NCBI GenBank assembly: GCA_002966495.1
Contig: CP016490.1
Span: forward strand, 744,001-808,000
DNA length: 64,000 bases
Source: Halomonas sp. GFAJ-1
Lineage (GTDB): Bacteria; Pseudomonadota; Gammaproteobacteria; Pseudomonadales; Halomonadaceae
Direction of reading: 5' to 3'
Shown: positions 40,131-49,017 of the stretch, in pieces
Layout of the letters: every line of letters begins with the position of its first letter
How positions within the stretch are numbered: position 1 is the first letter of the stretch
Position numbers and translations under genes: made by a program
The notes under the pieces: model-generated
What the model was told of the DNA's origin: nothing
The model's input: the letters and a program-made list of their open reading frames with translations, nothing else
The model's database searches: none

Positions 40131-40237
40131 TGTTAGTTTTTATGTGCGTAAATCCAGCCACTCTTTGCGATTAGCATTTCTACCAAAGTTTAACTCTATT
40201 TAATTAAGTCGTTGATTAAAAAAAAATAAACACCATA

Positions 40238-40253
40238 TGGCATGAGTATCGCT
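40238..40253 (+). promoter_or_regulatory. Sigma-54 (-24/-12) promoter of the TRAP genes
   Basis: TGGCATGAGTATCGCT has GG-N10-GC spacing (GG 40239-40240, GC 40251-40252) and matches TGGCAYG-N4-TYGCW at nearly every consensus position. Initiation would be near 40264, about 73 bases before the binding-protein gene. A sigma-54 activator gene is encoded 5.5 kb upstream. Confidence 0.65.
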
Positions 40254-40336
40254 TTCTATAAACTGCTTAATGATAAAGCGACTGGCACTGCATATCCGCC
40301 AGATGATAATTCAATAACAGCTTAGGAAACCTCGCC

Positions 40337-41317
40337 ATGCGCAATATGATGCCTAAAACGTTTGCTCTTCTTGCTAGCAGCGCACTTCTTGCTGCAGGCA
40401 CTGCCCACGCAGACCGCTCTGACTGGCCCAACAATTTCACCGTAGGAACCGCAAGCCAAGGCGGTACTTACTTCGTTTATGGCTCTGGCTGGGCCAACTT
40501 CATTTCAGACGAGCTGGGTGTTTCTGGTGGTGGCGAAGTCACAGGCGGCCCGACACAGAACTTGGCGCTGGTGCACAGCGGTGATATGGCTTTTGGCCTC
40601 ACCACGATGGGCCCGGCTTCAGATGCCGTTAACGGTGAAAGCCCACTCGCGCCTGGCCTTCAGATGGACAACGTCTGTGCGCTGTTTCCCATGTATGAAA
40701 CCCCGTTCTCTATTGCTGCGCTTTCAAGCTCCGGCATAGAGTCTATTTCTGATATTCCCAATGGTGCGCGCATTGGCTTTGGCCCGGCTGCGTCTACTTC
40801 TGATACCTACTTCCCGGCTATCCTCGAAACGCTGGGCGTAGAGTTTGATCGCCGTAACGGCGGCTGGTCTGACCTTGGTGGCCAGTTGCAAGACGGTTTG
40901 CTTGACGTCATCGCGTTTGCCGCTGGCATTCCGATCCCGGCGGTTAGCCAGTTGGAAGTACAAACCAATGTAAACATCATTGAGTTTACCGAAGAAGAGA
41001 TGGAAACCGTGCTGGGGAGCTTCCCCGTGGCTGAGTTCACCATTCCTGCCAGCACTTACACCACGCTAGAAGAAGACGCTCGCGCGGTCTCCATGTGGAA
41101 CTTCGCCATTGCGGGTTGTGATTTGCCGGAAGACTTCGTCTACGAAGTCACCAAAGCCACTATGGAGAACAACGACCGCATGCGCTCCGTTCACCGCAGT
41201 GCTGAGACCACCATTCCAGAAAACATCGTGCACAACACCGTACTGCCCTTCCACCCGGGTGCTGCACGCTGGTACGAAGAGAATGGCTACGAAATCGAAG
41301 ATGACATGATTAACTAA
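40337..41317 (+). CDS. TAXI-family TRAP transporter solute-binding protein
   Basis: A 326-residue periplasmic binding protein. A signal peptide ends at AHA (cut after residue 25, before DRSDW). The mature N-terminus FTVGTASQGGTYFVYGSGWANFI is the TAXI-family signature, and the GGPTQNLALVHSGDMAFGLTTMGPA segment is also typical. The ligand of most TAXI proteins is unknown; dicarboxylates and glutamate are reported for some. The permease gene follows after a hairpin terminator. The gene sits behind a sigma-54-like promoter. Confidence 0.94.
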   Translation: MRNMMPKTFALLASSALLAAGTAHADRSDWPNNFTVGTASQGGTYFVYGSGWANFISDELGVSGGGEVTGGPTQNLALVHSGDMAFGLTTMGPASDAVNGESPLAPGLQMDNVCALFPMYETPFSIAALSSSGIESISDIPNGARIGFGPAASTSDTYFPAILETLGVEFDRRNGGWSDLGGQLQDGLLDVIAFAAGIPIPAVSQLEVQTNVNIIEFTEEEMETVLGSFPVAEFTIPASTYTTLEEDARAVSMWNFAIAGCDLPEDFVYEVTKATMENNDRMRSVHRSAETTIPENIVHNTVLPFHPGAARWYEENGYEIEDDMIN

Positions 41318-41335
41318 GCCATACGTCTCTTCCCG

Positions 41336-41375
41336 CTGCCCTGTTTCCCGATAGTCGGGCGGGGCAGTATTTTTT
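41336..41375 (+). terminator. Hairpin between TRAP binding protein and permease
   Basis: CTGCCC (41336-41341) pairs with GGGCAG (41362-41367), with an inner CCCGA/TCGGG stem, followed by TATTTTTT. It should act as a partial terminator, giving more binding protein than permease from one promoter. Confidence 0.82.
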
Positions 41376-41411
41376 CCCCTTTCCCTGCTTTTGCTGTGAG
41401 GGTGACCTCTG

Positions 41412-43613
41412 ATGAGTCACAAAACCGACCAAGATCCCAGCGGCTTCAAGGATGATGCCCAGACTGCTTCATCGATACCCGAGTCAATCGCCGAGGGTGT
41501 CGATGAGGAGGTTGTCGAGTCCAACCGCCGTGTGTTTGTTGGTTGGCAGTTCTTTTTATTCGCCGCTTTAGCCATTGGCTATTCGGGCTTTCACCTGTTT
41601 TCGCTCAATGTGTACCCAATGGAGACTTGGTCGTTTCGCATCGTACACATTGCCGGTGCGCTGATTTTAGGGTACGGATTGTATGCGGGCGCCCGCTTCG
41701 CTGAAGATGACCAGCAGGCCTCCCCTGCTTGGCTCAAGTGGATTAGCTATGCCCTTCTGGCGCCCGCTATTTATTCCCTGGTACAAGTTTTCTTGATGCA
41801 GCAAACCCTCAACGCTGGTGCGATGCGCATTGATCCAAGCATTGAGACCCTGCACTACGGCTATCCATTAATGGCGACAACCGCAGGGGCTATTGTGCTC
41901 TCTTGGTTCTATCGCCAGGCACGCCACCGGTTCAACCCAGCCGACTTAGTGTTGATGGTGTGCGCCATTGCCAGCGCGGGCTATTTATTGATGGCCTTTA
42001 ACACCAATATGCGCATGTCCACCGGCACCTCGTTCGCGCCTCCTGGCATTTCATGGGCGGCCATTGCGGGGTCACTCTTGATTCTAGAACTTACTCGCCG
42101 CGTGGCCGGTTTGGCACTGGTGGTCATTTCCGCGGTTTTTTTGACCTACGTTTTTACAGGTCAGCACCTACCGGGTTTTTTAGGCTACCCCGGTTTGTCT
42201 GTGCAGCGCTTTTTCAGTCAGGTGTATACCGATGCGGGTATTCTTGGCCCCACCACCGCCGTATCGTCAACCTACATCATTCTGTTCATTATTTTTGCGG
42301 CGTTTCTACAGGCCTCTAAGGTAGGCGACTACTTCGTCAACTTCGCCTTTGCGGCCGCTGGCCGTGCCCGTGGCGGCCCGGCTAAGGTATCTATTTTTGC
42401 TTCTGGCTTGATGGGGATGATTAACGGTACCTCCGCAGGGAACGTCGTCTCTACTGGCTCGCTTACCATTCCATTAATGAAGAAAGTGGGTTACCCAGCG
42501 CGCAGTGCAGGTGCCATTGAAGCAGCAGCCTCTACCGGTGGACAGATTATGCCTCCCATCATGGGGGCAGGTGCCTTCATCATGGCGGAGGTCACCGGCA
42601 TTCCATACACCGATATCGCCGTTGCCGCCTTGATTCCTGCCATCCTTTACTTCGCCTCTATCTACTTCATGGTGGATTTTGAAGCTGCGCGTAAGGGCAT
42701 GCGGGGAATGCGGAAGGATGAGATTCCGCTTTTCTCGAAGCTGGTCAAACAGGTCTACCTGTTTGCGCCGATTATTATTCTTATTGCCGCCCTATTTATG
42801 GGTTACTCGGTGATTCGCGCGGGTACGCTAGCCACCGCTTCAGCGGCGGTCGTTAGCTGGATCTCGCCTAACAAAATGGGCATTCGCGCTATTTTAAGAG
42901 CCCTTCAGCTTGCTGGTACGATGTCGATCCAGATCATCGCCGTGTGCGCCTGTGCGGGTCTGATTGTTGGCGTCATCTCACTTACCGGTGTTGGCGCGCG
43001 CTTCTCATCGCTGCTACTTGGCCTAGCGGGCGTTAGCCAGCTACTGGCGCTATTTTTTGCCATGCTAATCAGCATCTTGCTTGGCATGGGGATGCCTACT
43101 ACGGCCGCCTACGCAGTGGCAGCATCGGTGGTGGCGCCTGGTTTGATTAATATCGGCATTCAGCCGCTGGTAGCACACTTCTTCGTGTTCTACTTTGCGG
43201 TGGTATCGGCGATTACCCCGCCGGTGGCGTTGGCTTCTTATGCCGCTGCCGGTATTTCTGGCGATAACCCCATGAAGACATCAGTGGCATCGTTCAAGAT
43301 TGGCCTTGCTGCGTTTATCGTGCCATTTATGTTTTTCTACAGCCCAGCGATGCTGATGGAAGGTTCACCCATGCAAATAATTCGCGTCGGAGTGACCGCC
43401 ACACTGGGGATTATTCTACTATCGGGAACAGTGCAGCGATGGTTCTTTGGCCCAGTAAATTCGCTGCAGCGCGTTGTGATGCTGGTAGGCGCCATGTTTA
43501 TGATCTACGGCGGCATCTATACCGACATCGCTGGCTTAGCCATTGGCGCGACGCTCTTCATCATGCAGCGCAAGCTGCATGGCGGCAAAGGCAAAGCAGC
43601 AAACGTCTCTTAA
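41412..43613 (+). CDS. TRAP transporter fused permease (DctQM-type, TAXI partner)
   Basis: A 733-residue membrane protein in which the small 4-helix subunit and the large DctM-like subunit are fused, as is usual for TAXI systems. About 45 acidic cytoplasmic residues are followed by helices between roughly 50 and 200 (small-subunit part) and then the large part with GMINGTSAGNVVSTGSLTIPLMKK, AAASTGGQIMPPIMGAGAFIMAE and GMGMPTTAAYAVAASVVAPGL, the substrate and Na+ site hairpins of the DctM fold. Uptake is normally driven by the sodium gradient. GTGAGGGTGA precedes the ATG, and a strong terminator follows the stop. Confidence 0.94.
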   Translation: MSHKTDQDPSGFKDDAQTASSIPESIAEGVDEEVVESNRRVFVGWQFFLFAALAIGYSGFHLFSLNVYPMETWSFRIVHIAGALILGYGLYAGARFAEDDQQASPAWLKWISYALLAPAIYSLVQVFLMQQTLNAGAMRIDPSIETLHYGYPLMATTAGAIVLSWFYRQARHRFNPADLVLMVCAIASAGYLLMAFNTNMRMSTGTSFAPPGISWAAIAGSLLILELTRRVAGLALVVISAVFLTYVFTGQHLPGFLGYPGLSVQRFFSQVYTDAGILGPTTAVSSTYIILFIIFAAFLQASKVGDYFVNFAFAAAGRARGGPAKVSIFASGLMGMINGTSAGNVVSTGSLTIPLMKKVGYPARSAGAIEAAASTGGQIMPPIMGAGAFIMAEVTGIPYTDIAVAALIPAILYFASIYFMVDFEAARKGMRGMRKDEIPLFSKLVKQVYLFAPIIILIAALFMGYSVIRAGTLATASAAVVSWISPNKMGIRAILRALQLAGTMSIQIIAVCACAGLIVGVISLTGVGARFSSLLLGLAGVSQLLALFFAMLISILLGMGMPTTAAYAVAASVVAPGLINIGIQPLVAHFFVFYFAVVSAITPPVALASYAAAGISGDNPMKTSVASFKIGLAAFIVPFMFFYSPAMLMEGSPMQIIRVGVTATLGIILLSGTVQRWFFGPVNSLQRVVMLVGAMFMIYGGIYTDIAGLAIGATLFIMQRKLHGGKGKAANVS

Positions 43614-43651
43614 TCCACTGCGGCGCTGCTCCGCACCCCGTAACATCCAAC

Positions 43652-43679
43652 GCCGGAACCGAGAGGTTCCGGCTTTTTT
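43652..43679 (+). terminator. Terminator of the TRAP operon
   Basis: GCCGGAACC-GAGA-GGTTCCGGC followed by TTTTTT is a nine-base perfect stem with a four-base loop, a classical Rho-independent terminator. Confidence 0.95.
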
Positions 43680-43699
43680 GATGCCCTTAGAGCCCCCAT

Positions 43700-43737
43700 A
43701 AAAAAACCGGCCGGCATCGTTTGATGCAGGCCGGCAT
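43700..43737 (-). terminator. Terminator of metF
   Basis: On the - strand CCGGCC-T-GCATC and GATGC-CGGCCGG form a stem around AAAC, followed by TTTTTTT. It lies about 20 bases after the metF stop. Confidence 0.9.
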
Positions 43738-43756
43738 GAGACTGATAGACGATGCG

Positions 43757-44596
43757 TTAGCTTAGGTTATCGACCACTTTCAACACCGGAGCCGCTTGGT
43801 TCAACGTGTAGAAGTGTAGGCCCGGCGCGCCGCCATCTAACAGTCGCTCACATAGGCGGGAGACAACGTCGGTACCAAAAGCGGCAATAGCGTCGCTATC
43901 ATCGCCATAGGACTCCAGCTGTTTACGGATCCAACGGGGGATTTCCGCACCGCAGGCGTCCGAAAAGCGCGCAAGCTTGGTGTAGTTGGTAATCGGCATA
44001 ATGCCGGGGATAATCGGCTGCTCGACGCCTAGCGCACGCGCTTTCTCAACGAAGTTGAAATAAGCGTCTGCGGTGAAGAAGTATTGAGTGATGGCCATAT
44101 TGGCGCCAGCCTTCATCTTACGGGCAAAGTTTTCCACGTCCTTATCCAGGTTGGGGGCCTGTGGATGAGATTCTGGATACGCCGCCACGGCAATTTCAAA
44201 ATGATCGCCGGTTTCAGCGCGAATAAACTCCACTAGCTCATTGGCATAGCGCAACTCGCCTATGCTCGCCATACCTGACGGCATATCGCCGCGCAGCGCG
44301 ACCAAGCTATCCACGCCCTCTTCACGATACTGCGCCAGCAGATCCCGCAGCTGGGCTTTTTCACTGCCAATGCATGAGAGGTGCGGCGCAGTGGTGATGC
44401 CGCTTTGGCTAACGCTGCGAACGATGTCACGCGTGCGCGCCTGGGTAGAGCCACCGGCGCCATATGTGACCGAGAAAAAACGCGGCTTACGCGCGGCCAG
44501 CTCATCACGCACGTGAATTAGCTTGTCTCGCCCAGCATCCGTATTGGGCGGAAAGAACTCAAAGCTAATACCTAACGGATGTTCTTGGCTGCTCAT
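43757..44596 (-). CDS. metF: Methylenetetrahydrofolate reductase
   Basis: MetF reduces 5,10-methylene-THF to 5-methyl-THF for methionine synthesis, using FAD. The 279 residues start with ISFEFFPPNTDAG, and contain SVTYGAGGSTQARTRDIV, HLSCIGSEKAQL, LVALRGDMPSG and MKAGANMAITQYFFTADAYF, all standard for MetF. It is a single gene between its own terminator and the divergent permease gene. The pathway partner metK lies 3 kb away on the same strand. Confidence 0.97.
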   Translation of the reverse strand: MSSQEHPLGISFEFFPPNTDAGRDKLIHVRDELAARKPRFFSVTYGAGGSTQARTRDIVRSVSQSGITTAPHLSCIGSEKAQLRDLLAQYREEGVDSLVALRGDMPSGMASIGELRYANELVEFIRAETGDHFEIAVAAYPESHPQAPNLDKDVENFARKMKAGANMAITQYFFTADAYFNFVEKARALGVEQPIIPGIMPITNYTKLARFSDACGAEIPRWIRKQLESYGDDSDAIAAFGTDVVSRLCERLLDGGAPGLHFYTLNQAAPVLKVVDNLS

Positions 44597-44737
44597 GGAA
44601 ATTCCTCGCGTAGCGTCAACGTGATGTTATTTGGGTTATTCTCCATTTTCCGCTGCATAGGGGCTAATGAAAGATTCCACGGTCGCCCTTCAATTCGGCT
44701 CATGTTGGATCAGGTGACAATTCATCAGGGAGGATAA

Positions 44738-45673
44738 ATGGATTTAGCGCCAAGCGCCCTTATGGGGCCACTGCTGATGCTATTGGGGTATGTGGGGCTG
44801 GGCTTTATTGCGGCACAGCGCCTAAAGATAGACCCACGGCCTATTGCAACACTGCTGGTGTACATCATTGCACCGCTGACAATTTTTCGCGCGCTGATGA
44901 ACGGCGGCCCTACGGCTGAGTATTTGGTGCTGACGCTGGCGCTGTTTATTTTAGTGAGCACAATGGCGCTTCTCGTGCGCCGAGTGACGCAGCACCGCTT
45001 CGGCCCTCAGGAGGGTGCACTTTTAGCGTTCTCCTCCGGCACTGGCAATACTGGTTATTTCGGTTTGCCGGTAGCGCTTATTTTGCTGCCACCCGAGGGC
45101 GTGACGCTTTACCTGTTCTGCATGTTGGGTATTAATCTATATGAGTTTACGGTGGGGTTTTATTTAAGCGCCCGCGGCCACTTTTCTGTGCGCCAAAGCC
45201 TGATCAAAATCGCTCGCCTGCCACTCCTCTATGCATTTCTCTTTGCACTGCTACTAAATGCACTCAACATCACGTTGCCTGCTACCCTGATGAGTTCTTT
45301 GGACGTATTCCCTGCCACGTATACTCTGCTAGGCATGATGATTATTGGCATGACCCTCAGCCAGGTCACGCTGTCGGCGTGGGATACGCGCTTTGTCGCC
45401 ACCTGCGTAGGGTTGCGCTACCTGCTTTGGCCGCTGGTCATGCTTGCCGCGGTGCTTGTGCTGCAGCAGGTCACACCGCTGGCCCCGGAGCTTGCCATGG
45501 CCCTGCTGCTGCTGGGCGTGGTGCCTATGGCTTCAAATGTCGTGGTGGTCGCTATGGAGCTGGGTATTCAGCCCCAAAAGGGCGCCCTCGCGGTGCTCAC
45601 CACCACGCTACTGGCACCGCTGCTGATTCCGCTCTATTTAAGCCTGATGCTGCGCCTAACCGGCCTGGGTTAA
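44738..45673 (+). CDS. AEC-family permease
   Basis: A 311-residue membrane protein with about ten hydrophobic segments and a two-halves layout. SSGTGNTGYFGLPVALILLP in the middle and GVVPMASNVVVVAMELG near the end are the paired Asn-containing motifs of the auxin efflux carrier family; bacterial members move organic acids such as malate or malonate. A strong GGGAGGA ribosome site precedes the ATG. It is divergent from metF and its last four bases overlap the convergent ligB. Confidence 0.88.
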   Translation: MDLAPSALMGPLLMLLGYVGLGFIAAQRLKIDPRPIATLLVYIIAPLTIFRALMNGGPTAEYLVLTLALFILVSTMALLVRRVTQHRFGPQEGALLAFSSGTGNTGYFGLPVALILLPPEGVTLYLFCMLGINLYEFTVGFYLSARGHFSVRQSLIKIARLPLLYAFLFALLLNALNITLPATLMSSLDVFPATYTLLGMMIIGMTLSQVTLSAWDTRFVATCVGLRYLLWPLVMLAAVLVLQQVTPLAPELAMALLLLGVVPMASNVVVVAMELGIQPQKGALAVLTTTLLAPLLIPLYLSLMLRLTGLG

Positions 45674-47355
45674 AAACCCGCAATGTCCGACTGCTGCAGT
45701 GTTAGCGCCATGCGCTGCACCTCCGGATGACTGAAAAACGCTGCTAGCGCGTCGGCTCGAACTGGGCCGACACCCGGAATAGCCTGCCAATTCGCCCGTG
45801 AATAGCCTTCCAGGGTTTGCCAATTTCCCAGTTGGGCACTACCGCCGGGCGGCATGCCCAGCGCTGACAGCCATGCTGCGTAAGAAGCAGCCCTGGCAGC
45901 TCTGAATTGCGCTTCGAGAGCAGCAGCACGCACTGCTCCAATACCGTGGGCCTGTTGTAGCTGGGTAGGTGTCGCTTCCATCCATCCCAGTAAATCCGTA
46001 ACAACGCCTGCGTCGATGAGCGCCTGCCAAGTGCCTTCTCCCACCCCTAGCATGCCCAACTGATCGCTTAAAAAGCTAAGCCTTGCCAGTAGCTGTGCTT
46101 CACAGCCCGACGTTAACGTAAAGCAACTCAGCAAATGGTAGCGCTCCGGCGAGGGGGCGCTTAACGCCGCCCGCTCACGCGCTTGCCAGACGACGTCCGT
46201 TACCTGGGGGATGGTCAGCCCTGCTAGCGTTACTGCCACTTGATCACCCGGCCTTATATCCCACGCTTGCCAGCGCTCTAACGAGTTTAACGAAACGCGG
46301 CTGATGCGCTTTCCTTCCAAGGTAACTGGGTAGAGCCACAGCAGTGGTGTCACGCGCCCGGTACGGCCTACGCGAAATTCCACGCCGCGTACCTGAGCCA
46401 ACGCCTGTTGAGCTGGGTACTTCCAGGCGATTGCCCACTCTGGCGGCGATGAACTCCAACGCTGCACGCCAGGACGCTCCGCTTGTTTGAGCACAACGCC
46501 ATCGGTAGCAAAGGGTAGCGCACCGTTAAACCACGCATCTCGCCAATAAGCGGCGTCGCGCTGTTCGTTTAAGGAGTGAGTGTAGTTGGCAGTATCAAAG
46601 CCCAGCGCAGTAAGCTCGGCAAGCCTTACAGCCATATCGGTGGGGCCATCCGGCCAATCCCATACAAATAGCCCGACTCGGTTCAAAGTATCGGGACTAG
46701 GTGATTGTTGCGCCATCGCTCCCGCCACGGCGCCCCGGGCACCAGATGCAGGGTTTTGTGACTGAACGTGGTCATTCAACACCCAATAAAGCTCGCCTTG
46801 AAGCACCATCGACAGTGGTATTGGCAGCAAATTGGGCACAGCAGGTAGCTGGTGAGCGCGGGCCGTCCAGTCTTGACCACGCTCGCCGTCCCCACGGCTC
46901 ACGGCTTCGATTAACTCACCCTCTTGATAGCGTAGTGTGACCGCCACGCCATCTACCTTAGGCTGGATCCACAGGTTCTCCCGGCGGCTGGTAAAGCGTC
47001 GCACGCCGGCATCGTCGGCTTTATTCAAGCCGGTTTGAGCGAACGGGTGGTTCAAGGTGCCGCCACTGCGGGTCACTCTGGTAAGCGGGCGGTGGGGCGT
47101 TTTATCTCCCAGGCAAGCTTGCCAGCTGGCTAAGCGGTCCACCGCTTGGTCGTAGAGCTCGTCATCAATAAGTGATTTGCCCTGGTCATGGTAAGCGCGG
47201 TCCCATATCGCGACGTGCTCCGCCAACGCCTGGGTCTCAAGCGCCAGCTGCTCCCTTGGCCACGGTGGGCACTCTTGTGCCTGGACGTATACAGCGCCGC
47301 CTATTAGCCACACCCCCAGCAGCCATCGTTTAGCCGCCTTTATCCTTTTTTGCAT
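45670..47355 (-). CDS. ligB: NAD-dependent DNA ligase LigB
   Basis: A 561-residue short NAD+-dependent ligase. The adenylation site KVDG is at residues 133-136 (catalytic Lys133), followed by RGDGERGQDWT and GEYW-type segments; VLKQAERPG, AIAWKYPAQ and the OB-fold follow, then helix-hairpin-helix repeats (HGIGAVRAAALE, IPGVGPVRADALAAFF). As in E. coli LigB there is no BRCT domain and only a reduced set of cysteines. The N-terminus has a signal-peptide-like segment (basic, then LLGVWLIGGAVYVQAQ). The main replicative ligase is presumably LigA elsewhere. Confidence 0.92.
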   Translation of the reverse strand: MQKRIKAAKRWLLGVWLIGGAVYVQAQECPPWPREQLALETQALAEHVAIWDRAYHDQGKSLIDDELYDQAVDRLASWQACLGDKTPHRPLTRVTRSGGTLNHPFAQTGLNKADDAGVRRFTSRRENLWIQPKVDGVAVTLRYQEGELIEAVSRGDGERGQDWTARAHQLPAVPNLLPIPLSMVLQGELYWVLNDHVQSQNPASGARGAVAGAMAQQSPSPDTLNRVGLFVWDWPDGPTDMAVRLAELTALGFDTANYTHSLNEQRDAAYWRDAWFNGALPFATDGVVLKQAERPGVQRWSSSPPEWAIAWKYPAQQALAQVRGVEFRVGRTGRVTPLLWLYPVTLEGKRISRVSLNSLERWQAWDIRPGDQVAVTLAGLTIPQVTDVVWQARERAALSAPSPERYHLLSCFTLTSGCEAQLLARLSFLSDQLGMLGVGEGTWQALIDAGVVTDLLGWMEATPTQLQQAHGIGAVRAAALEAQFRAARAASYAAWLSALGMPPGGSAQLGNWQTLEGYSRANWQAIPGVGPVRADALAAFFSHPEVQRMALTLQQSDIAGF

Positions 47356-47473
47356 ACCCCAACTCCCGAGAGCGCTCCCTAACGACGCTGCTGGTAAACA
47401 ACGGCTACATTACAGCCTTAGCCGCTAGCGAAGTAATCTTAGCGCATGCCGAGGCACTTTTTATAGCGAACAT

Positions 47474-47508
47474 AAAAACGCCCCCTGGCCTAAGCCAAGG
47501 GGCGTTTT
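47474..47508. terminator. Terminator between ligB and metK
   Basis: AAAACGCCCC(C)TGGC and GCCA-AGGGGCGTTTT form a long stem with a short loop; on the - strand it ends in GCGTTTTTATG, fitting termination of metK. Confidence 0.9.
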
Positions 47509-47554
47509 GGAAAATCTTCACTTTAAAGAGGTCTAGCTTGCCTTCACATGTGCT

Positions 47555-48775
47555 TTATAAGCCAGCGGCCTGACGCAGCGAAGTGGCTTTATCAGTCTTT
47601 TCCCACGGGAAGGCAGTAAAGGTTTCTTTATGTGCTTCGCCTTTGTCGTCTACCCAGCTGTAGCTGTGCTCAAACGGCTCGCGGCCAAAGTGGCCATAGG
47701 CGGCAGTAAGACGGTACATGGGATGCAGCAGGTCGAGCATTTTGGTAATCGCGTAGGGGCGGAGGTCAAAGTGCTCACGAACGAGATCAACAATCTTCGC
47801 GTCGTCGATTTTGCCAGTGCCAAAGGTATCAATAGATACCGAGGTGGGTTCAGCAACACCAATTGCGTAAGAGACCTGAATTTCGCACTTATCGGCAAGC
47901 CCTGCCGCCACAACATTTTTGGCTACGTAACGGCCAGCGTAGGCTGCGCTGCGATCAACCTTTGAGGGGTCTTTACCCGAGAATGCGCCGCCACCGTGTC
48001 GTGCCATACCGCCATAGGTATCCACGATGATTTTGCGGCCGGTTAAGCCACAGTCACCCACTGGGCCGCCAATCACAAACTTGCCAGTCGGGTTGATATG
48101 GTACTGGGTATTTTCATCCAGCCACTCAGCGGGAATCACCTGCTCGACGATTTCACGCTTGACCATTTTGCGCAGGTCTTCCTGGTCAATTTCCGGGTCA
48201 TGCTGAGTGGACAACACGATGGCGTCAACGCCACAGGGCTGGCCTTGTGCGTTATAGCGGAAGGTGACTTGGCTTTTGGCATCCGGGCGCAACCACGGCA
48301 GCAAGCCGTTTTTGCGCAACTCTGCCTGACGCTCCACTAAACGATGCGAGTAGTGGATCGGCGCCGGCATAAACGAATCGGTTTCGTTGGTGGCGTAACC
48401 GAACATTAGCCCTTGGTCACCCGCGCCCTGGTCTTCTGGCTTAGAGCGGTCAACGCCCTGAGCAATATCAACGCTCTGCTTGCCGATCAGGTTGATCACC
48501 CCGCAGGTTGCCCCATCGAAGCCAACGTCGGATGAGGTGTAACCAATGTCGGTAATCACATCCCGTACCAGCGCTTCCAGATCCACCCACGCAGATGTAG
48601 TGATCTCACCGGCAATAATAGCTACACCGGTTTTCACCATGGTTTCACAGGCAACGCGCGCCTGCTTATCACGGGCAATAATGGCATCTAGCACCGCGTC
48701 GGAAATCTGGTCGGCAATCTTATCAGGATGGCCTTCTGAGACAGACTCGGAGGTAAACAGGGAATATTCGCTCAT
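47555..48775 (-). CDS. metK: S-adenosylmethionine synthetase
   Basis: MetK makes S-adenosylmethionine from methionine and ATP. The 406 residues start [27 protein letters not shown], and include [44 protein letters not shown] and [23 protein letters not shown]-like text, all active-site motifs of the family. Potassium and magnesium ligands are in these motifs. It is divergent from tkt and has a 240-base shared upstream region with unusual repeats. Confidence 0.98.
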   Translation of the reverse strand: [406 protein letters not shown]

Positions 48776-49017
48776 CGCGCACTCGACCCTCTGTATGACG
48801 GCTGCATAGTGACCGCAGCATCAGCAGGAAATCATGGCAGGAGGTTCCCTGCCCGTATAAAGAAGCGGCTCGACAACTTTTACGGCCGCTTCGGGAGGCA
48901 GAGTCTACACGCTGTTGGGAGTTCTTCACAGAAGCGGCCCGCAGAATTTGCCGCCGCGGGGGAAGTCAGCGACAATAGAGGCTTTATTATTTCTGTTTTC
49001 AGGCGAGGAGCACCCCC
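48776..49017. promoter_or_regulatory. metK-tkt divergent regulatory region with pairing segments
   Basis: No gene lies in these 242 bases. In the metK transcript direction the order is GCCGCTTC (48938-48931), GAAGCGGC (48892-48885) and GCCGCTTC (48869-48862), so the middle segment can pair with either outer one. A further hairpin GGCAGG/CCTGCC lies at 48836-48853. TTTAT follows the third segment. A GAGGAG ribosome site serves tkt at the other end. No promoter was confidently placed. Confidence 0.6.

Larger units (their letters stand above)
40024..40336 (+). other. Regulatory gap before the TRAP genes
   Basis: No gene is visible in these 313 bases. They hold a seven-base inverted repeat GTGTAGC/GCTACAC (40044-40050 and 40074-40080), a strong 22-base dyad (40109-40130), an AT-rich stretch (about 40195-40230) and a sigma-54-like promoter (40238-40253). 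Confidence 0.8.
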
